DNA of 64,000 nucleotides from Phycisphaerales bacterium (GCA_029260395.1 JAJDDJ010000013.1:62001-126000), one strand, 5' to 3'; positions 18,249 through 27,157 are shown, counted from the first letter of the stretch. The notes: generated by a model from the letters alone, not told the origin. A program made the numbers and translations.

Positions 18249-18868
18249 AGCTCAAGTGGGAAGCCCTGCTCGCGATGGTGGCGCTGGTGGCGCTCGGGTT
18301 CTGGCTCATCTACCAGCCAAGCTCCTCGCGCTACGAGGGGAACTTCCGCGAGGGCGCCGAACTGATCGAGTACAGGCTCGGCGGCGAACGCGGCTGGCTC
18401 GAAGTGGCCGGCTCGGGCGATGGCGATCGCACGTTCCGGTTCGTGCCTCGAGTGGGCGAGCCCTCGGCCGTGCTCACCGAGAGCGAGCTAGTGGCTGTGC
18501 TCGGGCCGTCGCAGGTCGAAGCCGTAACCCGCGGCGAGTCCAACGCGGTCTTCCGCCTGCTCAATATCACCGGTTGGGGCAGCCTCGCGTGGGTGGTGCT
18601 CGGGTTTGGTGCACAGGCGGTGTTCGCGGGCCGATTCATGGTCCAGTGGCTGGTCAGCGAGCGGGAACGCAAGTCGACCGTGCCCGATATTTTCTGGTGG
18701 ATGAGCCTCGTGGGCGGCTCGCTGCTGTTCGTGTACTTTGTCTGGCGGCAGGACCCGGTCGGCGTGTTCGGCCAGTCCAGCGGCATCGTGATCTACGCGC
18801 GCAACCTGCGATTGATCGATAAGCACAAACGCCGTGAGGCGAGCCAGCAGCCCACCACCGGGGCGTGA
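18245..18868 (+). CDS. Lipid-A-disaccharide synthase N-terminal-like (LAB_N) membrane protein
   Basis: A 207-residue membrane protein starting at a GTG that overlaps the glycosyltransferase stop. One N-terminal helix, then a soluble stretch of about 75 residues (about 30-105), then the LAB_N module: GFGAQAVFAGRFMVQWLVSE, PDIFWWMSLVGGSLL and SGIVIYARNLRLI, about 72 residues with three helices. LAB_N proteins are small flippase-like or accessory membrane proteins often encoded next to GT2 enzymes. The soluble insertion ahead of it is unusual. A role in glycolipid assembly is likely. Confidence 0.88.
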   Translation: MKLKWEALLAMVALVALGFWLIYQPSSSRYEGNFREGAELIEYRLGGERGWLEVAGSGDGDRTFRFVPRVGEPSAVLTESELVAVLGPSQVEAVTRGESNAVFRLLNITGWGSLAWVVLGFGAQAVFAGRFMVQWLVSERERKSTVPDIFWWMSLVGGSLLFVYFVWRQDPVGVFGQSSGIVIYARNLRLIDKHKRREASQQPTTGA

Positions 18869-18886
18869 AGTAAGGAGACGAACGCG

Positions 18887-19495
18887 ATGCGAGTCATGCT
18901 CGACGGCCACTGCCTCGATGAACAGTCCGACACGCTGCGCGATGCGCTCGCGCTGGCCAGCGGCCGGGCCGAGCAGCTCGGCAGGCTCATCCTCGAAGTC
19001 CACGCCGACGGCCAGCCGCTCGAGCCCGAGGCGCTCGGAACCCCCGAGGCCCACGCCGGCCCGATCGACGAGCTTTCGCTGGTTAGCGCAGAGCCCAACG
19101 CCTTCGGGCTCAACATTCTCCACGAGTCAGCGGCCGCCATCGATCAGGCGCTCGGGATGCAGACCCAGGCTGCGGACCTGATGGAGCAGGGCGATTCGGC
19201 TCAGGCGTTTAAGTCGCTGTCGGGCGCTCTGGCGATGTGGGACATGGTCCAGCAAGCCGTGGGGCAGACGCAGGGCTTCGCGCCTCCGGCCGATGCGCAA
19301 ACCGCGGCCGAGGTTGACGGGCACATCGCCAAGCTGCGCGATGAGTTGCAAGCCGTTCGTAAGGCCATTGAATCGCAGGATTGGTCCACCTTGGGCGATA
19401 CCCTGCGGTTCGATCTCGCAGAGCTCGGCCAGTCATGGTCGGCGCTGCTCCGCACCTGGGCCGACGGCCTGCCCCGGACTTCGAAGGGCGACTGA
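18887..19495 (+). CDS. Hypothetical protein, helical, unknown function
   Basis: A 202-residue cytoplasmic protein with AAGGAG about eight bases before the ATG. It has no signal peptide or membrane helix. The N-terminal third is mixed alpha/beta (MRVMLDGHCLDEQSDTLRDA). From about residue 85 it is mostly helical, with a repeated Gln/Ala pattern (AIDQALGMQTQAADLMEQGD). It follows the LAB_N gene by 18 bases and precedes another unknown gene by 42, so all four may be one transcript. I do not recognise a family. Confidence 0.75.
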   Translation: MRVMLDGHCLDEQSDTLRDALALASGRAEQLGRLILEVHADGQPLEPEALGTPEAHAGPIDELSLVSAEPNAFGLNILHESAAAIDQALGMQTQAADLMEQGDSAQAFKSLSGALAMWDMVQQAVGQTQGFAPPADAQTAAEVDGHIAKLRDELQAVRKAIESQDWSTLGDTLRFDLAELGQSWSALLRTWADGLPRTSKGD

Positions 19496-19537
19496 CTCCA
19501 ACCTCTCGCCCAACTGGGTACACACCGACCGATCACC

Positions 19538-20305
19538 ATGAGCCTTAACCTGCCATCAAGCTTGTTGGGCGATCAAGGCCCGTCCGATGGCTCGGGCATC
19601 GATTCCATGATGGACCGGGCATCGCGTGCGCTCGTCGAGACGGACTATTTCGAAGCCGAGCGGCTGAGTGAGCGTGCGCTGCGACAAGCGCGTTCGGCTC
19701 GCGACTTCGAGCGGATGGCGCGGATTTGCCTTCCGCTGCAAGAGGCACGCCGGCAGAAGAGGCTCATCGCGCTCGACGCGGGCTTCGGCCTGCTGATCTG
19801 CAAGGGGGCCGACGTGCCCCGCGCGCTTGAACCGGGTGTGTACCTGCTTCAGCCGCCGATGATCGGCGCTGAGGCCCGCACGCTCCGCGAGCATGCCGAC
19901 CGCAAGAAGGTGCCCGCGCTGGTCCTGTGCCGAGAGCCGATGACCCGCGACGGCCGTTGGCCGATGGTCGCGGTGGGGCCACGCATCTTCCGCGCCAAAG
20001 TCGCGACGCCCGAGCCGCTCGAGCGGGTCGAGGACCACGTGACCAAAGACCGCTACTCCGGGCTGCCCCCGGCATCGTGGTTCGAGATGGCCTCAGAGGC
20101 ACTGGGCGACGCGGGCTTCGCAGCCCTGCCCGATGTGGAGCACCCGGACTTTCGGGTGGACGACCTGCTCGACCTGCTCGATGCGCACCCCGGCCACGAG
20201 AAGCTGCACCAGTGGCTCGCCGAGGCGTGCCGAGTGGCCGTTGGCTCAGCCCCGCCCACCGAGTCGCGCAGGCTCGGCTTCGGGGAAAACCCGTTCGGGT
20301 TCTGA
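19538..20305 (+). CDS. Hypothetical protein with N-terminal TPR-like helices
   Basis: A 255-residue protein. Residues about 20-75 look like a TPR-type helical pair (ALVETDYFEAERLSERALRQ). The central part is beta-rich (FGLLICKGADVPRALEPGVYL, VPALVLCREP), and the C-terminal third is acidic and helical. There is no signal peptide or membrane helix. The start has only a weak ribosome site. It follows the preceding unknown gene closely and probably shares its job. I do not recognise a family. Confidence 0.75.
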   Translation: MSLNLPSSLLGDQGPSDGSGIDSMMDRASRALVETDYFEAERLSERALRQARSARDFERMARICLPLQEARRQKRLIALDAGFGLLICKGADVPRALEPGVYLLQPPMIGAEARTLREHADRKKVPALVLCREPMTRDGRWPMVAVGPRIFRAKVATPEPLERVEDHVTKDRYSGLPPASWFEMASEALGDAGFAALPDVEHPDFRVDDLLDLLDAHPGHEKLHQWLAEACRVAVGSAPPTESRRLGFGENPFGF

Positions 20306-20318
20306 GCGAGACCGCCGA

Positions 20319-21323
20319 TCAACCGTCCGCGAGCGGATCGGGCCGGTAGAGCTTGGTGTCCAGCGCCCAGAGCTTCTCGGTGAAGTTGCCACCCAGATCA
20401 AAGCTCGGCAGCTCGTCGGGCCTGGCTGCATCGAGGGCGATCGTGGTCTTGGCATCGACGTTGTCGAGCATGGACACCAAGATCGCCTCGGGTGTCGAAG
20501 GCAGCTTGGCAGCGCCGTACTCGGGAATGCCATGGTGCGACAGGATGATGTGCTGCAGCACGGTGAGCATGCCCTTGGGCAGACGAATGCCGTCGCTGGC
20601 CATGAGCTGCTGGGCCTTGTCGTGGAGCATGAGCGCGCCTTCGACGATGTGCCCGATCAGTTCGCCACGCTCTGAGTAGCTAAAGGTCTTGTCGTACACC
20701 AGCTCGCGGGTTTTGCCGAGGTCGTGAAGAAACAAACCTAGCACGACGAGGTCGCGGTTGATCTTCGGGTACAGCGGGCAGACCGCGCTGCCCAGCCGTA
20801 CCAGGTTGAGCGTGTGTTCGAGCAGCCCGCCAAGGTACGCGTGGTGCATGGACTTGGCTGCGGGCGCGCGCCGGAAGGCGTCCATCAGGTGCTCGTCGTC
20901 GAGGTACGCCTTGGCCAACGCCTTAGCAGCGGGGTGCTCGAGCGTGTCCAGCAGTTCCTGAAGCTCGGCGAACATCTTGTCGGGATCGCCCGACGAACTC
21001 GGCAGCAGCTCGCGTAGCTGCTCGGGGGTCGGGTCCACCGGATCGATCGAGTGGATGATCAGTTGCAGCGAGCCCTGGTACGTCTGCGCCTCGCCCTCGA
21101 CCCACACGAATCCGTCGGTTGGGATGCGCCGGTACGTGGCTTCATCGATCGACCACATGCGGCCAGCGGCCTGGCCGGTCTTGTCGCCCAGCAGGCAGCG
21201 GAGGTAGGGGTTGCCCTTCTGGGTTCGGCCGAGCTGCGCATTGGCAATGCTGAACGGTCCCTCGAAGCGCTCGGAGGGCCGAAGATCGGTGATGGCGCGC
21301 CGGTCAGATTCGGTGGTGGTCAT
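20319..21323 (-). CDS. YhaM-like 3'-5' exoribonuclease / HD domain protein with OB fold
   Basis: A 334-residue protein. About 15-90 is an OB-fold nucleic-acid binding domain (FSIANAQLGRTQKGNPYLRC). About 155-300 is an HD domain with HHAYLGGLLEHTLNL, LFLHDLGKTREL and LSHHGIPEYGAAKLP, which supply the metal-binding His/Asp residues. This order is the same as in YhaM/CBF1-type 3'-5' exonucleases. It probably degrades RNA or single-stranded DNA in the cytoplasm. It converges with the preceding gene, with 13 bases between. Confidence 0.88.
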   Translation of the reverse strand: MTTTESDRRAITDLRPSERFEGPFSIANAQLGRTQKGNPYLRCLLGDKTGQAAGRMWSIDEATYRRIPTDGFVWVEGEAQTYQGSLQLIIHSIDPVDPTPEQLRELLPSSSGDPDKMFAELQELLDTLEHPAAKALAKAYLDDEHLMDAFRRAPAAKSMHHAYLGGLLEHTLNLVRLGSAVCPLYPKINRDLVVLGLFLHDLGKTRELVYDKTFSYSERGELIGHIVEGALMLHDKAQQLMASDGIRLPKGMLTVLQHIILSHHGIPEYGAAKLPSTPEAILVSMLDNVDAKTTIALDAARPDELPSFDLGGNFTEKLWALDTKLYRPDPLADG

Positions 21324-21365
21324 GCGCAGAGGGTACGCCCAGCAACGCCGCGCCGTTTGCCTTGA

Positions 21366-21896
21366 TCAGGGGAGGGTGGACCGAATGACGAGGGAATCGC
21401 TGGTGTCAGGCCACTCAACAGATTCGGCACTTCTATCAGAGTCGAGATCCTCATACCAATGAAGTCCAACCCATTCCCCCGAATCAAGGCGAGTAAACTC
21501 GAACGCGATACCCGATGGGGGGACAGGCCCGACAGAAGTGCCGTCAAGGCACTCGAACTCAGAGACAACAGCTCCACGGACCAAACCTGGGGCAACCTGA
21601 AACCAGTGCAGTTCTAGCTCGCAGACAAAGCTATTCGCGGGTTCGGTCGCTAATGCCTCAAGCTGCTCGATTGTCCATGTGCCGTCCAGTTGTCCGCGAT
21701 GCTTCCATGCAAGCTCGGTAAGCGCGGTCGCCCTCATGAGCGTCGGGCTTTCAGGATAAGGAAATGCACCAGCAGCGATATATCGCCACAGCCAGAATGC
21801 CAGCAGCAGCAAGAGAACGAGAATACAGCCGACCAGGTAGATCGAACAACCACGTGCATCAATGGAAGCGGCTTGATTGCGGCTGAATCCGTTCAT
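21366..21896 (-). CDS. Single-pass membrane protein, unknown function
   Basis: A 176-residue protein with one membrane helix near residues 22-45 (IYLVGCILVLLLLLAFWLWRYI) and a C-terminal extracytoplasmic part. Its ATG overlaps the queF stop (ATGA). Base composition is visibly lower in GC than the flanking genes. No motif was recognised. Translational coupling to queF is clear, but a functional link is not established. Confidence 0.7.
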   Translation of the reverse strand: MNGFSRNQAASIDARGCSIYLVGCILVLLLLLAFWLWRYIAAGAFPYPESPTLMRATALTELAWKHRGQLDGTWTIEQLEALATEPANSFVCELELHWFQVAPGLVRGAVVSEFECLDGTSVGPVPPSGIAFEFTRLDSGEWVGLHWYEDLDSDRSAESVEWPDTSDSLVIRSTLP

Positions 21897-22282
21897 TTGG
21901 TCATTGTGAGGAATTCACAAGGCACAGTTCCGCTGGTCGCCCGGATCACGCTTGATATGCCGCCCCGGCCCTTCCAGTGCGTGATGACCTGCAACCATGT
22001 CGGCTGCATGAGTGCGACCAGATCGTCGCGGATCTGGTTGGTCACGGCCTCGTAGTAGATGCCCTCGTTGCGAAAGCTCTGGAGGTAGAGCTTGAGGCTC
22101 TTGAGCTCGACGCAGGTGCCGCCCGCGTTGGCTGGCTTGGGCTCGAAGCGAACGGTCACGCTGCCAAAGTCCGGGTGCCCCGTTACCGGACACACGCTCG
22201 TGAACTCGTCGCTTACGTGCTCGACGACAAACGGCTGGTCGGTGGGGGCGGGGAACTTGTCGAGCAGTGAGGCATCGGGCAT
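21893..22282 (-). CDS. queF: NADPH-dependent 7-cyano-7-deazaguanine reductase QueF
   Basis: A 129-residue unimodular (type I) QueF, which reduces preQ0 to preQ1 in queuosine synthesis. SVCPVTGHPDFG holds the active Cys. CVELKSLKLYLQSFRNEGIY is the QueF signature with the NADPH-binding ESKSLK-like strand, here ELKSLK. No other queuosine gene is in the window and no preQ1 riboswitch was seen. It is divergent from the Lon-N-domain gene, with 54 bases between. Confidence 0.95.
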   Translation of the reverse strand: MPDASLLDKFPAPTDQPFVVEHVSDEFTSVCPVTGHPDFGSVTVRFEPKPANAGGTCVELKSLKLYLQSFRNEGIYYEAVTNQIRDDLVALMQPTWLQVITHWKGRGGISSVIRATSGTVPCEFLTMTK

Positions 22283-22336
22283 GGTTCAGGGTAGGATGAA
22301 CGCGAGCGACCGGGCCGATGGCCCGAGGAGACGCAC

Positions 22337-23053
22337 GTGAGCGACGGCCCGACCTTCCGAGTGAACTTCAGCCGGCCGATGCCGATCTTCCCGCTCGACT
22401 CGGTGGTGTTGCTGCCCCAGCAGGCGATCCCGCTTCACATCTTCGAATCCAGGTACCGAGCCATGATCAGCGACTCACTCGATGGCTCGGGCCAATTCGC
22501 GATGGCGGTGCTGGCACCCGAGACCACTGGCGAGCGGGGGAGTGACGAGTTTGGCCGGGCCGAGGTCAGGCCCAGCGTGTGCGTGGCGCAGATCGCCAAA
22601 CACGAGAAACTGCCCGATGGGCGGTTCAACGTGGTGATCCAGGGGATTTGCCGGGCCAAGATCGAGCAGGAATCCCCGCCGAGCGTGGACCGGGCGTACC
22701 GCACCGCGATGCTCTCGCCGGTAATGAACCAGGACGACCCGGGCCCGGGGCTCGACAAGCTGCGCAAGTGGGTGACCCACGAACTCGCTGAGGGCTCATT
22801 GCGTCACCTGTCCGCAGCGGGCTCGGTACTCGAGTACTTGAAAGATGAACAGGTCCCGACCGTGGCGGTCATGGAGCTTGTTGGATTCGCGCTGACCACT
22901 GATCACGAAATTCGTTACAAGCTGCTGAACGAGGCCAGCGTCTCCGCCCGGGCGGCTCTTCTGCGGAGTGAGCTTGCGGGGCTGGGGCGATCACTCGATC
23001 TGACAGAGGCTCAGCGGCAGGTCGAACTGCCCAAAGGCTGCTCCTGGAACTGA
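22337..23053 (+). CDS. LON peptidase N-terminal (substrate-binding) domain protein
   Basis: A 238-residue protein starting at a GTG with GAGGAG six bases upstream. It consists of a Lon N-terminal domain alone: MPIFPLDSVVLLPQQAIPLH, then IFESRYRAMISDSL, and FNVVIQGICRAKI. There is no ATPase or protease domain, as is usual for stand-alone Lon-N proteins, whose role is poorly known. It is divergent from queF. Confidence 0.92.
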   Translation: MSDGPTFRVNFSRPMPIFPLDSVVLLPQQAIPLHIFESRYRAMISDSLDGSGQFAMAVLAPETTGERGSDEFGRAEVRPSVCVAQIAKHEKLPDGRFNVVIQGICRAKIEQESPPSVDRAYRTAMLSPVMNQDDPGPGLDKLRKWVTHELAEGSLRHLSAAGSVLEYLKDEQVPTVAVMELVGFALTTDHEIRYKLLNEASVSARAALLRSELAGLGRSLDLTEAQRQVELPKGCSWN

Positions 23054-23138
23054 GCCGCCTAGGCGGCGACGCTTGATCGGGGCCACAAGCCAAGAATGCA
23101 GAAAACCGACAGGCCCGCCAGCAGGCCAAGGCGAGATC

Positions 23139-23164
23139 AGCCGACCTAGCATGGGTGGTCGGCT
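23139..23164 (+). promoter_or_regulatory. Hairpin in the rpsA leader
   Basis: An 8-bp perfect inverted repeat (AGCCGACC / GGTCGGCT, ten-base loop) lies in the 264-base stretch between the Lon-N gene and rpsA. A smaller GCCCC-TTC-GGGGC hairpin lies at about 23212-23224. The first could terminate the upstream gene, though no T-run follows. Alternatively both could belong to an rpsA leader that autoregulates translation. Nothing else is seen in this gap. Confidence 0.35.
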
Positions 23165-23317
23165 CCGTACACGCTTTGTGGTGTGGCTACGGATTGTGTT
23201 GAACCCTTGCATCGCCCCTTCGGGGCCGCCTTGAGCCATTGAGGCTCTGGTGAGCAGCGTCCGACCGATGCCCGTGCCGACGGGGTAATCGCGTGCGGAG
23301 GCTGCGGAGCGTGAACC

Positions 23318-25099
23318 TTGATTGACGAGAATCTGATTGCTTCGCTTGGTCTGGTGGACGACGAGACCGAGCAGATGCTCAAGTTGCTGGATGCCGAGAG
23401 CACCGACGAGGGTGCTATCAACATGGACTCGCTGTTGGGAGAAGACCTGGCAGACTTGGTCCCGGGCCGGCTCATCAAAGGCAAGATCATCGGCTACGCC
23501 GGCGACGACGTGGTCATCGAGGTCGGGCTCAAGAGCGAGGGCCTGGTCGCCAAGAACGAATTCGACCACATGGAGATCCGTGTCGGCGACATGATCGACG
23601 TGCTGCTCGAGTCGCTCGAGGGCGACGGCGGGATCGTGCAGCTCAGCCGACGCAAGGCCGAGCGCATCCTGAACTGGCAGCGCATCACCGACACCTGCAA
23701 CGAGGGCGACGAGGTCGAAGGCCTGGTGATGAAGAAGATCAAGGGCGGCCTGCTCGTGGACATCGGCGTCCCCGTGTTCCTGCCCGCGAGCCAGGTTGAC
23801 ATCCGCCGCCCGCAAGACATCGGCGAGTTCATCGGCCGCCGGCTCCGCGCGCAGGTGCTCAAGATCGACACCGACAAGCGCAACATCGTTATCTCGCGCC
23901 GCAAGCTCATCGAGCAGGAACGCGAGGAGGCCAAGCGCCGTCTGCTGGAGCACATCCACGAGGGCGACGTGGTCACCGGAACGGTCAAGAACATCGCCGA
24001 CTTCGGTGTGTTTGTCGACCTCGGCGGCATCGACGGCCTGCTGCACATCACCGACATGTCGTGGGGCCGCGTGAACCATCCCTCGGACCTGGTCAAAATC
24101 GACCAGAAGCTCGAGGTCAAGGTTCTCAACATCGACATGGACAAAGAGAAAATCGCCCTGGGACTCAAGCAGAAGGATGCAAGCCCCTGGGAAGAGATCG
24201 AGGCCAAGTACCCCGTGGGCAGCCGCGTGAAGGGCGAGGTCGTCAACATCATGTCCTACGGCGCGTTCATCCGCCTCGAAGACGGCATCGAGGGCCTGGT
24301 CCACATCTCCGAGATGTCATGGACCCGCCGCGTCAACCACCCATCCGAGGTCGTCGCCCCGGGCGATGCGATCGATGTGGTCATCCTCGAGATCGACAAA
24401 AACAAGCAGGAGATCAGCCTCGGCATCAAGCAGACCGAGGTGAACCCCTGGGAGCTGGTCGGCGAGAAGTACCCCCCCGGCACCATCATCGAGGGCGAGG
24501 TCCGCAACCTCGCCAACTACGGCGCATTCGTCGAGATCGAGCCCGGCATCGATGGCTTGCTGCACGTCAGCGACATGTCATGGACCAAGAAGGTCACGCA
24601 CCCCAACGAGGCTGTGGCCAAGGGCGACAACGTGCAGTGTGTGGTGCTCGAGGTCGACAAAGAAAAGCAGCGCATCAGCCTCGGCGTCAAGCAGCTCACC
24701 GAGGACCCGTGGCTCGAAGCCATCCCCGGTGCTTACCAGCCCGGCATGGTCGTCAGGGGCAAGGTCACCAAGATCACCAACTTCGGCGTGTTCGTCGAGC
24801 TTGAGGATGATCTAGAGGGCCTGCTGCACATCTCCGAGCTGGCCGACCACAAGGTCGAGAACCCCCAGGACGTCGTCAAGAGCGACGACGAGATCGACGT
24901 CAAGATTCTCCGCGTGGACATCTCCGATCGCAAGATCGGGCTCTCGCTCAAGCGGGCGCAATGGGGCGATACCACCGGAAGCGACGACTACTCCAACGAT
25001 GGCGGCGGAGGCGGCCGGCCCGAGCAGTTCGGCGGAGGCAGCAGCTCAGGCGGCATGGGCGACCACGACGCGATGGGCACCGACAAGATCAGCTTCTGA
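23318..25099 (+). CDS. rpsA: 30S ribosomal protein S1
   Basis: A 593-residue protein from a TTG start with GGAG eight bases upstream. Six S1 repeats are visible at about residues 48, 130, 215, 302, 389 and 476, several with the GVFV/GAFI and GLLHISEMSW-type core. The last 45 residues are Gly/Ser/Asp-rich. S1 brings mRNA to the 30S subunit. The gene has a long leader and a strong terminator, so it is transcribed alone or from its own promoter. Confidence 0.95.
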   Translation: MIDENLIASLGLVDDETEQMLKLLDAESTDEGAINMDSLLGEDLADLVPGRLIKGKIIGYAGDDVVIEVGLKSEGLVAKNEFDHMEIRVGDMIDVLLESLEGDGGIVQLSRRKAERILNWQRITDTCNEGDEVEGLVMKKIKGGLLVDIGVPVFLPASQVDIRRPQDIGEFIGRRLRAQVLKIDTDKRNIVISRRKLIEQEREEAKRRLLEHIHEGDVVTGTVKNIADFGVFVDLGGIDGLLHITDMSWGRVNHPSDLVKIDQKLEVKVLNIDMDKEKIALGLKQKDASPWEEIEAKYPVGSRVKGEVVNIMSYGAFIRLEDGIEGLVHISEMSWTRRVNHPSEVVAPGDAIDVVILEIDKNKQEISLGIKQTEVNPWELVGEKYPPGTIIEGEVRNLANYGAFVEIEPGIDGLLHVSDMSWTKKVTHPNEAVAKGDNVQCVVLEVDKEKQRISLGVKQLTEDPWLEAIPGAYQPGMVVRGKVTKITNFGVFVELEDDLEGLLHISELADHKVENPQDVVKSDDEIDVKILRVDISDRKIGLSLKRAQWGDTTGSDDYSNDGGGGGRPEQFGGGSSSGGMGDHDAMGTDKISF

Positions 25100-25142
25100 T
25101 CCATCCCGGGCCTCTAGGCCGTTCCATCCTGTGATCCACCTT

Positions 25143-25172
25143 CGACGCCCCGGTTCGCCGGGGCGTCGTTTC
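25143..25172 (+). terminator. Rho-independent terminator of rpsA
   Basis: An 11-bp perfect stem (CGACGCCCCGG / CCGGGGCGTCG) closed by a TTCG tetraloop and followed by TTTC. It lies 44 bases after the rpsA stop. Confidence 0.92.
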
Positions 25173-25192
25173 ATTCAGGCCCAAGCGTTGCG

Positions 25193-25558
25193 CTAGGAGC
25201 CGGTGCTGAGCTTGACGAGCAGATCAGGCAGCGTCCGGTCGAACGCCCCGCGGGGCAGCACCTCGGCGGCGCCCATCGTTCGGGCTCGGTCCATGGCGTC
25301 GGTGTCCACATGCGGGCCGAAGCAGATCGTGCGCACGCCGGTTGCATTCGGCTCAATCGCGGAGTCTCGCAAACGGTTCAGCACGTCCCAAATGGCGTCA
25401 GCTTGCAGATCGAGCAGGGCTGCGGAGACCTCGCAGTCGGCGAGCCGGGCTTCCAGCATCTCGACGGAGCGAATCGGTCGGCAGGGCACGCCCAGCGCAT
25501 CGGCCGTCGACTTGATTTTGGTGGCCCAGATGAGATCCGAAGCGAGATAGACGATCAT
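25193..25558 (-). CDS. Receiver-like (REC-fold) single-domain protein
   Basis: A 121-residue protein from the ATG at 25558, which has AAGGAAA just upstream; an open frame continues further but without coding character. It reads MIVYLASDLIWATKIKSTAD, then SAALLDLQAD near the usual phospho-Asp position, and a C-terminal GAAEVLPRGAF like the switch Lys region of response regulators. The N-terminal acidic pair of a true receiver is not clear, so it may be a pseudo-receiver. It converges with rpsA. Confidence 0.75.
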   Translation of the reverse strand: MIVYLASDLIWATKIKSTADALGVPCRPIRSVEMLEARLADCEVSAALLDLQADAIWDVLNRLRDSAIEPNATGVRTICFGPHVDTDAMDRARTMGAAEVLPRGAFDRTLPDLLVKLSTGS

Positions 25559-25735
25559 GCACTTTCCTTGTCCGGGGACGAACCCGAGGTTGCCCATTGT
25601 TCCAGATTTGTAGCCCGCCGTGGCTTGCAGAGGCCGATGAGAGCCCAAGAACGCGCTATCGTTCTGATTGTTTCGGATTTGTGCGCACCCCGCGGATTCG
25701 GTTACACGTTTCCCGCATGAGAGACGAGCTAGGCA

Positions 25736-27112
25736 ATGACAACGGCCCAGACACCTGCTAGCAACGTGATTTCCGAGGCTCGCGATCCCGTTTTCGACGA
25801 ACTTGATTTTCCGACCGATCCGGACAATCTCTACACGCAGACCGTGGCGGTGACCCTCCATGCCGCAGAGTTGCTTGACCTGCGCCACCGCGTACGGATT
25901 ATCTGCGCTCAGCCCAAGAACGAGATCATGGTGCACTTCCCGGTCCGCATGGACGACGGGCACCACAGGCTGTTCAAGGGCTACCGCGTGCAGCACAACA
26001 ACGTGCTCGGCCCGTACAAAGGCGGCGTTCGGTTCCACCCCGAGGTCCACCTTGACGACGTCAAAAGCCTCGCGCTGCTGATGACCATGAAGTGCTCGCT
26101 TGTGCGCGTGCCTTACGGCGGCGCGAAGGGCGGCGTGAAGGTCAACCCCCGCGAGCACACGCCCGATGAGATGCAGCGAATCACGCGTCGATTCGCCAGC
26201 GCCATCAGCCCCTTCATCGGGCCGGACTACGACATCCCCGCTCCTGACGTCGGCACCAACGCGCAGACCATGGCATGGTTCGCCGACACCTACATGATGA
26301 GCCAGCCGCAGTCCAACACCCAAGACGCGCTGCGTATTGTCACCGGCAAACCTGTCGAATTCGGCGGCTCGCTCGGCCGCGAGAAGGCGACCGGTCAGGG
26401 CGTTGTCGATGTCGTCGTCGAGATGCTCCCCGAGTTCAACCTGTCGATCGAAGGCATGCGAGTCAGCGTGCTGGGCTTCGGCAACGTGGGCTCATGGGCG
26501 GCCCGGATCCTCGCGGACATGGGCGCGAAGGTCGTCGCGGTCATGGACCACACAGGCGGCCTCCGCAACGACGAGGGCTTCGATTGCGATGCGCTCGCTG
26601 CTCATACCGCCAAGACCGGCGGTGTCGCAGGATTCGGCCAGGATGCCGGATCCGGGTCGGGCCAGAACACCGCCCAAGGCGGCCAGGCCATCAGCGAAGA
26701 CGAGTTCTACCAGACCCCCGTCGATGTGTTTATCCCCGCCGCGCTCGAGCAGATGATCAAGCATCGGCAGGCCGCCATGATGAACTGCAAGATCGTCGCC
26801 GAGGGCGCGAACTCGCCGTGCGATCCGTCGGGCGACCGAGAACTTCAGCGTCGCGGCATCGAGGTGCTGCCCGCCATCCTCGCCAACGCGGGCGGCGTGA
26901 CCGTGTCGTACTTCGAGTGGGTGCAGAACAAGTCATGCGTTATATGGGACGCCGAGCACGTGGACACCGAACTCAACCGCCACATGGTCATGGCAGCACG
27001 GCGGACACGACTCGCGCGCCAGCGGTTCAAGTGCGACATGCGCACCGCTGCGTTCGCTGCGGCGCTCGAGCACATCGGCAAGACCTACGACGTGCGCGGC
27101 ATCTTCCCGTAA
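25736..27112 (+). CDS. Glu/Leu/Phe/Val dehydrogenase (glutamate dehydrogenase type)
   Basis: A 458-residue enzyme for oxidative deamination of glutamate, or the reverse. It shows VPYGGAKGGVKVNPRE with the catalytic Lys, PAPDVGTNAQTMAWF, and the NAD(P)-binding VLGFGNVGSWAARI. EGANSPCDPSGD matches the late GAN motif. A Gly/Ser/Gln-rich insertion (GFGQDAGSGSGQNTAQGG, about residues 302-319) is unlike most family members. It is followed after 45 bases by the SDR gene. Confidence 0.93.
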   Translation: MTTAQTPASNVISEARDPVFDELDFPTDPDNLYTQTVAVTLHAAELLDLRHRVRIICAQPKNEIMVHFPVRMDDGHHRLFKGYRVQHNNVLGPYKGGVRFHPEVHLDDVKSLALLMTMKCSLVRVPYGGAKGGVKVNPREHTPDEMQRITRRFASAISPFIGPDYDIPAPDVGTNAQTMAWFADTYMMSQPQSNTQDALRIVTGKPVEFGGSLGREKATGQGVVDVVVEMLPEFNLSIEGMRVSVLGFGNVGSWAARILADMGAKVVAVMDHTGGLRNDEGFDCDALAAHTAKTGGVAGFGQDAGSGSGQNTAQGGQAISEDEFYQTPVDVFIPAALEQMIKHRQAAMMNCKIVAEGANSPCDPSGDRELQRRGIEVLPAILANAGGVTVSYFEWVQNKSCVIWDAEHVDTELNRHMVMAARRTRLARQRFKCDMRTAAFAAALEHIGKTYDVRGIFP

Positions 27113-27157
27113 ACTGTTCAGCCGATCTACAATCCGAATCACAACAGGAGACCCCAC

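Noticed and set aside
22991..24304. 437-residue minus-strand frame
   Set aside because: It is antisense to rpsA; the His/Asp/Val-rich sequence is a complement artefact of S1 repeats.
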